This document shows positions 1 to 5,173 of a stretch of 5,173 nucleotides of DNA, in pieces. Numbering within the stretch: position 1 is the stretch's first letter; every line of letters begins with the position of its first letter. The notes below the pieces were generated by a model. It was not told the DNA's origin and did not search any database. It worked only from the letters and a program-made list of their open reading frames with translations. Source of the stretch: an uncultured Caulobacterales bacterium (GTDB lineage Bacteria > Pseudomonadota > Alphaproteobacteria > Caulobacterales > Maricaulaceae); the NCBI GenBank assembly GCA_937981945.1, contig CALJNJ010000015.1:1-5173 (forward strand), written 5' to 3'. Made by a program: the position numbers and the translations under genes.

Positions 1-1647
1 ATCCTGCAAGCCCAAGGAAAAACCAACGCAGCGAAGCAAGCAAAATTTCAGGCGGACCGGCTTGTAGCTTTGCCGCCGGCGCTTTTAGCGGCCACTAATT
101 TTATTTACGAAAACCGAGTTGTCAAAGCAGAGCAAATCGTCAGGAAGTTTCTTCAAGAAAATCCTCATCATATAGAAGCTATGCGGTTGCTTGCAGAGAT
201 TGCATCACGGTTCGGTGTGTTTGAAGAAGCAGATTTTCTGCTGGAAAGCGCGATCGAATTCAGTCCGCGCAACGTTCAGTTACGGATTGATTACATCCAA
301 GTTTTGCGCAAACGGCAAAAATTTAAGGCGGCATTGGAGCAAGCGAAAATTGTCTATGACCGAGATCCTGATAATCCGATTTTCCAGTCCCATCTGGCTA
401 TTGAAAGCATGCAAACAGGGGATCATGAAAGAGCTTTTGAATTATTCACGAAGGTTTTGGAGGTCTTGCCCAATGATTTTGCGACATTAACATCGTTGGG
501 TCACGCTTATAAAACATTCGGAAAACATGATGAAGCAGTTGAGAGTTATCGATCGGCTTATCGTAAAAAAATTGATCACGGCGATGCATATTTTGGCCTC
601 GCAAATTTAAAGACCTATCGATTCACCGATGAGGAAATGGCTCAAATGGAGGAATTGGTCGGCCGTTCCGGTATTGGGTTTTCAGATCATGTCAATTTAT
701 GTTTCTCACTGGGTAAAGCATACGAAGATCAAGAAAATTTTGCAAAAGCATTTGACCAATATAAAAAGGGTAATGAATTAAAAAAGGCACAGTCAATTTA
801 CCGTGCCGAAGACATGACCGCAGAATTAGCCGGACAAATAGAACACTGTACGGCGGAGCTCTTTGAAAATCAGGGCGGCAAAGGCCATGACGCACCGGAT
901 CCAATTTTTATCTTGGGCTTGCCTCGGGCAGGATCGACTTTAGTCGAGCAGATTATTGCCTCTCACAGCCAAGTCGACGGCACATTGGAACTCCCGAATA
1001 TTTTGTCGACTTCGTTTCAATTGCGGGGTCGAAGCCGAAAGAAAACAGGCGGTCTTTATCCAAAAATTCTGCATGAATTGCCGGCAGAAAAATTAAAATT
1101 ACTTGGCGAAAGATACATTGAGGAAACTCGCATACATCGAGACGGCGCACCATTTTTTACCGACAAAATGCCCAATAACTTTCGCCATATCGGATTGATC
1201 AATCTCATTTTGCCAAACGCCAAAATAATAGATGCGCGGCGTCATCCAATGGCTTGTTGTTTTTCAGGCTTCAAACAACATTTCGCCGAAGGTCAGGAAT
1301 TCACTTACGGGCTTGAGGATGTCGGAACCTATTACAAAGATTATGTCGCCCTTATGGATCATTGGGACAAAGTATTGCCGGGTAAAATCTTAAGGGTGCA
1401 GTATGAAGAAGTTGTCGCGGACACTGAGGCTCAAGTTCGCCGTATGCTTAAATTCCTCGATTTGCCTTTTGAAGACTCTTGCATCGAGTTTCATAAAACA
1501 AAGCGGTCGGTGAGGACAGCCAGCTCCGAACAAGTCAGGCAACCAATATTTAAATCCGGTTTGGAACAATGGCGAAATTTCGAACCATGGCTTAATCCGC
1601 TTAAAGATGCATTGGGTCCTGAAATTTTAAAACGATACCCTATTTAG
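1..1647 (+). CDS. TPR-repeat sulfotransferase, 5' end outside window
   Basis: Predicted PAPS-dependent sulfotransferase with an N-terminal tetratricopeptide-repeat scaffold; the acceptor is unknown. The frame is open from base 1 to the TAG at 1645-1647 (548 codons visible), and the residues before the TTG at 70 still look like a TPR helix (LQAQGKTNAAKQAKFQA). That TTG has no well-spaced Shine-Dalgarno, so I take the true start to lie upstream. Numbering from base 1, residues ~1-250 are helical TPR-like repeats (for example AEIASRFGVFEEADFLLESA, SLGHAYKTFGKHDEAVESYR). Residues ~298-548 are a Sulfotransfer_3-type domain: the 5'-phosphosulfate loop GLPRAGST lies at 916-939, DKMPNNFRHIG follows, and the 3'-phosphate-binding Arg/Ser stretch (ARRHPMACCFSG) is at 1234-1269. 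No signal peptide or membrane segment is visible, so it is probably cytoplasmic. Sampled rows are more AT-rich than those of the downstream genes. The family call is firm; the substrate and the link to the catabolic genes are not. Confidence 0.88.
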   Translation: MLQAQGKTNAAKQAKFQADRLVALPPALLAATNFIYENRVVKAEQIVRKFLQENPHHIEAMRLLAEIASRFGVFEEADFLLESAIEFSPRNVQLRIDYIQVLRKRQKFKAALEQAKIVYDRDPDNPIFQSHLAIESMQTGDHERAFELFTKVLEVLPNDFATLTSLGHAYKTFGKHDEAVESYRSAYRKKIDHGDAYFGLANLKTYRFTDEEMAQMEELVGRSGIGFSDHVNLCFSLGKAYEDQENFAKAFDQYKKGNELKKAQSIYRAEDMTAELAGQIEHCTAELFENQGGKGHDAPDPIFILGLPRAGSTLVEQIIASHSQVDGTLELPNILSTSFQLRGRSRKKTGGLYPKILHELPAEKLKLLGERYIEETRIHRDGAPFFTDKMPNNFRHIGLINLILPNAKIIDARRHPMACCFSGFKQHFAEGQEFTYGLEDVGTYYKDYVALMDHWDKVLPGKILRVQYEEVVADTEAQVRRMLKFLDLPFEDSCIEFHKTKRSVRTASSEQVRQPIFKSGLEQWRNFEPWLNPLKDALGPEILKRYPI

Positions 1648-1652
1648 GAGAG
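1646..1652 (+). promoter_or_regulatory. Ribosome binding site overlapping upstream stop codon
   Basis: AGGAGAG lies 5-7 bases before the ATG at 1658 and shares its first bases with the TAG stop (1645-1647) of the sulfotransferase gene. It fixes the reductase start at 1658 rather than at the in-frame ATG at 1673. It also suggests that the two genes are on one transcript and translationally coupled. Confidence 0.8.
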
Positions 1653-1657
1653 ACGCA

Positions 1658-2659
1658 ATGGCCAATAAAGTTATGTCCGTGGACGCCATTCACGATCTGG
1701 CGAAAACAACACTAATGAAATTTGGGGCCGACGCAGAAAACGCCGGTGCCGTTGCCGATACCATTACAATGGCAGAACGAGATGGTTGTGTCTCTCATGG
1801 CCTGTTTCGGCTACCGGGTTACGTTGCTACGCTCAAAAGCGGTAAGGTCAATGGTGAGGCAAGGCCGACCGTAAAAACCCTTGCGCCGGCCGTCGTGCAG
1901 GTGAACGGCCATAATTGCTTTGCGCCGCATGCCCTAAAGGCCGGACGCGCGTCTCTTATTGAAGCTGCCAAAACTTGCGGAATAGCGGTAATGCCCATGA
2001 TTGGCGTCCATCATTTTGCCGCCCTTTGGCCCGACCTAGAAGAAGTTTGCGATGCCGGTCTCGCGGCTTTTGCCTGTGTGAACTATAAACCATCAGTGAT
2101 TCCGGCCGGCGGCAAAAAAGCCCTTTACGGCACAAACCCAATCGCCTTTGGATGGCCGCGACCCGGCAAATCGCCGATGATTTTTGACATGGCCACATCA
2201 GTCATGGCCCGCGGAGAAGTCGGCGTTGCGGCTCGTGACGGTCATCCTATCCCCGAAGGTGTCGGCGTTGATGCGGACGGTAATCCGACAACAGATCCCA
2301 ATGAAATTTTAAAAGGCGCACTTCTGGCATTTGGCGGGTATAAAGGGTCCTCCATATCTATGATGGTAGAGTTATTGTCAGGCGCCATGATTGGCGAGAG
2401 CTTTAGCTATGAAGCGGCCGTGCGCGATATTGCCGATGGCGGTCCTCCTCAAGGCGGACAATTCATCTTTGCGATTAACCCCACACTAGTTCGCGGTGAC
2501 GATGGCTGGAGTGAACATGCCGAAGGGTTTTTTGATAAAATCTATGAGCAGGACGGCACCCGCCTTCCGGGCGATCGCCGGTATCAAAACCGTGCAAAGC
2601 ATCTGGAGACAGGTGTCGAGGTATCGCCTATCATATTAGAGAAAATTGCCGGGCTTTAG
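1658..2659 (+). CDS. Ldh_2-family Δ1-pyrroline/piperideine-2-carboxylate reductase-like
   Basis: Predicted cytoplasmic NAD(P)H-dependent reductase of the malate/L-lactate dehydrogenase-like family (Ldh_2), 333 aa, close to the usual ~340. Among family members it most resembles Pseudomonas DpkA, which reduces Δ1-piperideine-2-carboxylate and Δ1-pyrroline-2-carboxylate to L-pipecolate and L-proline. Motifs seen: RDGCVSHGLFRLPGY with Ser46 and His47 (the conserved catalytic-region pair), HHFAALWPDLE from 118, GTNPIAFG at 158-165, IFDMATS with Asp177, GGYKGSS at 226-232 and RLPGDRRY at 302-309. These match the DpkA pattern as I remember it more closely than that of true malate or ureidoglycolate dehydrogenases. 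The start is set by AGGAG seven bases upstream. The gene follows the sulfotransferase by 10 bases and precedes a semialdehyde dehydrogenase, a context consistent with D-proline or hydroxyproline breakdown. In S. meliloti the comparable gene is, from memory, hypS. The family is certain; the exact substrate is inferred. Confidence 0.87.
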   Translation: MANKVMSVDAIHDLAKTTLMKFGADAENAGAVADTITMAERDGCVSHGLFRLPGYVATLKSGKVNGEARPTVKTLAPAVVQVNGHNCFAPHALKAGRASLIEAAKTCGIAVMPMIGVHHFAALWPDLEEVCDAGLAAFACVNYKPSVIPAGGKKALYGTNPIAFGWPRPGKSPMIFDMATSVMARGEVGVAARDGHPIPEGVGVDADGNPTTDPNEILKGALLAFGGYKGSSISMMVELLSGAMIGESFSYEAAVRDIADGGPPQGGQFIFAINPTLVRGDDGWSEHAEGFFDKIYEQDGTRLPGDRRYQNRAKHLETGVEVSPIILEKIAGL

Positions 2660-2760
2660 CCAGCTGCTATTGCCAAACACACCGCTTTAATATGCATTCG
2701 ATTTACAGTGCCCCATAAGCAATATTTCTGCTAAAACAGGACAAAATAAAGGACGACGTT
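2660..2760 (+). other. 101-base intergenic gap, possible internal promoter
   Basis: This is the only sizeable gap in the window. It is more AT-rich than the flanking genes. A weak promoter-like pair, TTTACA (2702-2707) and TATTTC (2723-2728), has a 15-base spacer, shorter than ideal. TTGCCA (2670-2675) has no well-placed partner. No stem followed by a T-run was found, so I see no terminator. The gap may hold an internal promoter or regulator site for the dehydrogenase-dipeptidase pair, but no operator palindrome stands out beyond the short ATGCAT and CAGCTG. Confidence 0.25.
2748..2753 (+). promoter_or_regulatory. Ribosome binding site of the aldehyde dehydrogenase
   Basis: AAAGGA sits seven bases before the ATG at 2761, a normal spacing, and supports that start. 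Confidence 0.7.
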
Positions 2761-4194
2761 ATGGACCAAATATTTGGACAACTCATCGATGGCGAATGGG
2801 AATCTTCCGGCGAACAAATTCCTAACATCAACCCTTCCGACGTGACAGATACAGTTGGTCATTTAGCCTCTGCGACAGAGGCGCAGGTTGAAGACGCTAT
2901 TTCCGCCGCCCGAGCCGCGCAACCGGCCTGGGAAGATGTAAAGCTTGAAGATAAGCAGAACATGCTTTTCAATATTGGCCAAGAGCTCATGGACCGTGCC
3001 GATGAAATCGGCACTATTCTGAGCCGCGAAGAAGGAAAACCCTTTGCCGAAGGGCGAGGCGAAACCATGTTTGCGGGGAAGTTTTACAAATATTATGCCG
3101 CTGAATGTTTGCGGCAAATCGGAGAAAGCGCCGCATCCGTTCGGCCGGGAATCCACATTGATGTCACCCGGGAAGCCGTTGGCGTCGCCGGATTGATAAC
3201 GCCTTGGAATTTTCCAATTGCCATTGCGGCATGGAAAATGGGACCTGCGCTCGCTTATGGAAACACGATTGTCTTAAAGCCGTCAGAGGTCACGCCCGCT
3301 ACCGCTCACATACTCGGTGAAGTTCTGAATAAGCACCTCCCGAAAGGCGTCTTTAATTTGGTGCAGGGCGGCGGTAAGGTCGGTGCGGCGCTCTCATCCG
3401 GGAAAGTTGATGCTGTGTCCTTTACCGGATCTGTTTCCACAGGCCGCAAGATAGCTGCGGCCGCCATTCAGAACATGGCGCGCATTCAATGCGAAATGGG
3501 CAGTAAGAATCCAATAGTTGTTATGGATGATGCCGATATTGATCTGGCGGTTAGTTCTTGTCTCCACGGTGCATTTGGTGCGTCAGGCCAAAAATGTACA
3601 GCAAGTTCCAGGTTGATTGTTCACAAAGATATTCACGATGAGTTTGTCGAGAAACTTACGCAAGGCGCTAAAGCGAAGCGGGTAGGTCACGCCCTCGAAG
3701 ACGGCACGGAACTTGGCCCTGTCGTTAGCGAAAGCCAGATGAATAAAATACTGTCTTATATGGCGCTTGCTAAAGAAGAAGGCGGTGAACTCGTAACGGG
3801 CGGGGAGCGCGTACAGAAAAATACTGAAGGATATTATCTCCCTCCAACAATTTATACCAATACGACCAATGATATGCGGGTCAACCAAGAAGAGATATTC
3901 GGTCCTATGACCTGCATCCAAAAAGTTGATAGTTATGAGGAGGGATTGGCCATGGCCAATGATACCGAATTTGGTCTGTCGGCGTCGATTATGACGCAAT
4001 CACTTAAGCGGGCAACTCATTTCAAACGATATGCTCGCTTTGGTGCAACTCTAGTGAATCTTCCGACAGCAGGCCTTGATTATCATGTACCGTTTGGAGG
4101 GCGCAATTCGTCCAGTTATGGTCCGCGTGAGCAGGGCGAACATGCTAAGGATTTTTACACCATCATGAAAACCTCCTACACTAATCCGGGATAA
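2761..4194 (+). CDS. Aldehyde dehydrogenase, α-ketoglutarate-semialdehyde type
   Basis: Predicted cytoplasmic NAD(P)+-dependent aldehyde dehydrogenase, 477 aa, the full length for the superfamily. The likely reaction is α-ketoglutarate semialdehyde (2,5-dioxovalerate) to α-ketoglutarate, the last step of hydroxyproline and of several sugar-acid pathways. Complete catalytic set: Asn150 in TPWNFP, Lys173 and Glu176 in LKPSE (cofactor binding), FTGSVSTG at 221-228, general base Glu245 in EMGSKNP, nucleophile Cys279 in GQKCTASSR, and Glu378/Phe380 in EEIFGP. The C-terminal block FGGRNSSSYGPREQGEHAKD resembles, from memory, Bacillus YcbD and the Azospirillum KGSADH group rather than succinate-semialdehyde or betaine-aldehyde dehydrogenases. 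The usual EMGG after the catalytic Glu reads EMGS here, which I believe is tolerated in this group. The neighbours (pyrroline-carboxylate reductase-like upstream, M19 protein three bases downstream) favour a hydroxyproline route, comparable to hypH of S. meliloti. Another semialdehyde substrate such as succinate or glutarate semialdehyde cannot be excluded. Confidence 0.9.
   Translation: MDQIFGQLIDGEWESSGEQIPNINPSDVTDTVGHLASATEAQVEDAISAARAAQPAWEDVKLEDKQNMLFNIGQELMDRADEIGTILSREEGKPFAEGRGETMFAGKFYKYYAAECLRQIGESAASVRPGIHIDVTREAVGVAGLITPWNFPIAIAAWKMGPALAYGNTIVLKPSEVTPATAHILGEVLNKHLPKGVFNLVQGGGKVGAALSSGKVDAVSFTGSVSTGRKIAAAAIQNMARIQCEMGSKNPIVVMDDADIDLAVSSCLHGAFGASGQKCTASSRLIVHKDIHDEFVEKLTQGAKAKRVGHALEDGTELGPVVSESQMNKILSYMALAKEEGGELVTGGERVQKNTEGYYLPPTIYTNTTNDMRVNQEEIFGPMTCIQKVDSYEEGLAMANDTEFGLSASIMTQSLKRATHFKRYARFGATLVNLPTAGLDYHVPFGGRNSSSYGPREQGEHAKDFYTIMKTSYTNPG
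4188..4191 (+). promoter_or_regulatory. Weak ribosome binding site inside the end of the upstream gene
   Basis: GGGA lies six bases before the ATG at 4198 and within the last codons of the dehydrogenase. The signal is weak, so translation of the next gene probably relies on ribosomes terminating at the TAA at 4192-4194. That in-frame TAA also rules out an earlier start for the downstream gene. Confidence 0.4.
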
Positions 4195-4197
4195 CCC

Positions 4198-5172
4198 ATG
4201 CTGATTATTGACGCCTTACAATATGTAAACTGGACTCGGGAACTGTTCGAAGAGGCTCGGGACGGGGGCGTCAACGCCATTCATGTGACGATTTCCTATT
4301 GGGAAAACACACGGGATACTTTGGAAAACATCGGGGATTGGCGAAAGCGTTTTCGCGATCACAGCGACATTATTATGCCGATCAATCAGGCGGCAGATAT
4401 CGATAAAGCCAAGGCCGAAAGCAAGGTCGGGATAATTCTCGGGTTTCAGAACTGCTCACCTATTGAAGACGATCTTCGCTTGGTTGAAACCATGTATAAT
4501 GAAGGCGCGCGCATTATGCAGCTCACCTATAACAATCAGAGCCTTCTGGCGACCGGTTGTTATGAGGATGGCGATAGCGGGGTCACCAGGTTTGGCCGTG
4601 AGGTGATCAAAGAGATGAATCGTGTCGGTATGATTATCGACATGTCCCACAGCGCTGAGCATTCCACCTTGCAAACCATTGAGCTGTCAGAGCGGCCAAT
4701 TGCCATTACGCACGCCAACCCGTCTTCGTGGCATCATGCCCTTCGCAATAAATCCGACGATGTTTTAAAGGCGCTCGGACAAAGCGGCGGCATGCTCGGT
4801 TTCTCCATGTACCCTTTTCATCTGAACAATGGACCTGATTGTACGCTCGATGATTTCTGCGGCATGGTTATGGATACGGCAGAGCTTATGGGTGTTGATC
4901 ATATCGGTATTGGCTCGGACCTTTGCCAAAACTGGGGCTACGAAACCCTTGAATGGATGCGTTCCGGAAAATGGACTTTCAAGCCTGATTACGGTGAGGG
5001 AAGCGCCAGCAATGCAGATTGGCCGCGCCAGCCTGACTGGTTTGTCTCATCCAAAGATTTTGGAAATATTGCAAAAGGTTTATCTGACAAAGGCATGAGC
5101 CAAGCCGATGTTAAAAAAGTTATGGGTCTGAATTGGTATCGTTTCTTTGAAAAAGGGTTTCAACCTGCATGA
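4198..5172 (+). CDS. Peptidase M19 (renal dipeptidase)-fold protein, atypical active site
   Basis: A 324-aa protein of the membrane dipeptidase/M19 TIM-barrel family, without signal peptide or membrane anchor, so probably cytoplasmic. Retained family features: DMSHS with His151, ITHANP with His172, LRNKSDD with Arg183 and GIGSDL with Asp241, corresponding to His198, His219, Arg230 and Asp288 of mature human renal dipeptidase. Lost features: the N-terminal metal motif HxD reads L7-x-Y9 within IDALQYVNW, the bridging Glu125 is Gln84 in GFQNCSPIEDD, and catalytic His152 is Tyr111 in QLTYNNQ. This pattern recalls, from memory, a bacterial subfamily that includes Pseudomonas PA5396, which sits beside dimethylglycine-catabolic genes, and the putative dipeptidase of rhizobial hydroxyproline clusters. 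Three bases separate it from the dehydrogenase gene, so it shares that operon and probably that pathway. Ordinary dipeptidase activity is doubtful; hydrolysis of a cyclic or N-substituted proline derivative is a guess. The fold assignment is secure, the reaction is not. Confidence 0.85.
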   Translation: MLIIDALQYVNWTRELFEEARDGGVNAIHVTISYWENTRDTLENIGDWRKRFRDHSDIIMPINQAADIDKAKAESKVGIILGFQNCSPIEDDLRLVETMYNEGARIMQLTYNNQSLLATGCYEDGDSGVTRFGREVIKEMNRVGMIIDMSHSAEHSTLQTIELSERPIAITHANPSSWHHALRNKSDDVLKALGQSGGMLGFSMYPFHLNNGPDCTLDDFCGMVMDTAELMGVDHIGIGSDLCQNWGYETLEWMRSGKWTFKPDYGEGSASNADWPRQPDWFVSSKDFGNIAKGLSDKGMSQADVKKVMGLNWYRFFEKGFQPA

Positions 5173-5173
5173 G
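5169..5173 (+). other. Possible start of next operon gene (ATGA overlap)
   Basis: The TGA stop at 5170-5172 overlaps an ATG at 5169-5171, the classic 4-base start-stop overlap. AAAGGG at 5152-5157 lies 11 bases upstream, a little far for a Shine-Dalgarno. Only five bases are visible, so the reading frame cannot be tested. Confidence 0.3.

Noticed and set aside
70..72. TTG as the start codon of the sulfotransferase gene
   Set aside because: The frame is open through base 1, the upstream residues continue a TPR-like helix, and the nearest purine-rich stretch (GGCGGA, 51-56) is too distant for a good ribosome binding site. The gene most likely starts outside the window.
2645..2674. Repeated ATTGCC (2645-2650 and 2669-2674) and GGCT-TT-AGCC as a possible terminator
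   Set aside because: The inverted repeat has four base pairs with a two-base loop and no following T-run, and the direct repeat is six bases, within chance expectation.
3583..3999. 138-codon open frame on the minus strand
   Set aside because: It lies wholly inside the aldehyde dehydrogenase gene, whose catalytic motifs span the same region, and its translation shows no recognisable domain.
4192..4200. Stop readthrough fusing the dehydrogenase and the M19 protein (TAA CCC ATG in the same frame)
   Set aside because: Both proteins have normal full lengths on their own, and TAA is an efficient stop. Simple operon coupling explains the arrangement.
4829..5098. 89-codon open frame on the plus strand in another frame
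   Set aside because: It is nested in the M19 gene, which carries conserved family motifs here, and has no convincing ribosome binding site or domain.

Overview
The window carries four genes, all on the + strand and tightly packed, from what looks like an alphaproteobacterium of moderate GC content, possibly marine. The lineage is inferred from protein style (a TPR-sulfotransferase fusion typical of that class, and a DpkA-like reductase, semialdehyde dehydrogenase and M19 protein combination resembling rhizobial and related catabolic clusters). No rRNA or marker gene confirms it.

Layout: (1) bases 1-1647, the 3' part of a tetratricopeptide-repeat sulfotransferase whose reading frame is open through the left edge. 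(2) 1658-2659, an Ldh_2-family reductase most like Δ1-piperideine-2-carboxylate/Δ1-pyrroline-2-carboxylate reductase (DpkA type), whose ribosome binding site overlaps the stop codon of gene 1. (3) After a 101-base gap, 2761-4194, an aldehyde dehydrogenase of the α-ketoglutarate-semialdehyde (2,5-dioxovalerate) dehydrogenase type. (4) Three bases later, 4198-5172, a peptidase M19 (renal dipeptidase)-fold protein that has lost several canonical metal and catalytic residues. Its TGA stop overlaps an ATG at 5169 (ATGA), so another gene of the same operon may begin at the right edge.

Genes 2-4 make sense as part of a proline-derivative catabolic operon. In hydroxyproline degradation, α-ketoglutarate semialdehyde is the last intermediate and is oxidised to α-ketoglutarate. 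The reductase would convert Δ1-pyrroline-2-carboxylate (from D-proline or trans-3-hydroxyproline) to L-proline. From memory, the Sinorhizobium meliloti hyp cluster contains the same three protein classes. The epimerase, D-amino-acid dehydrogenase and deaminase needed for a complete pathway are not in this window. The role of the sulfotransferase next to this module is unknown. No tRNA, rRNA, CRISPR array, insertion sequence or convincing terminator was seen.
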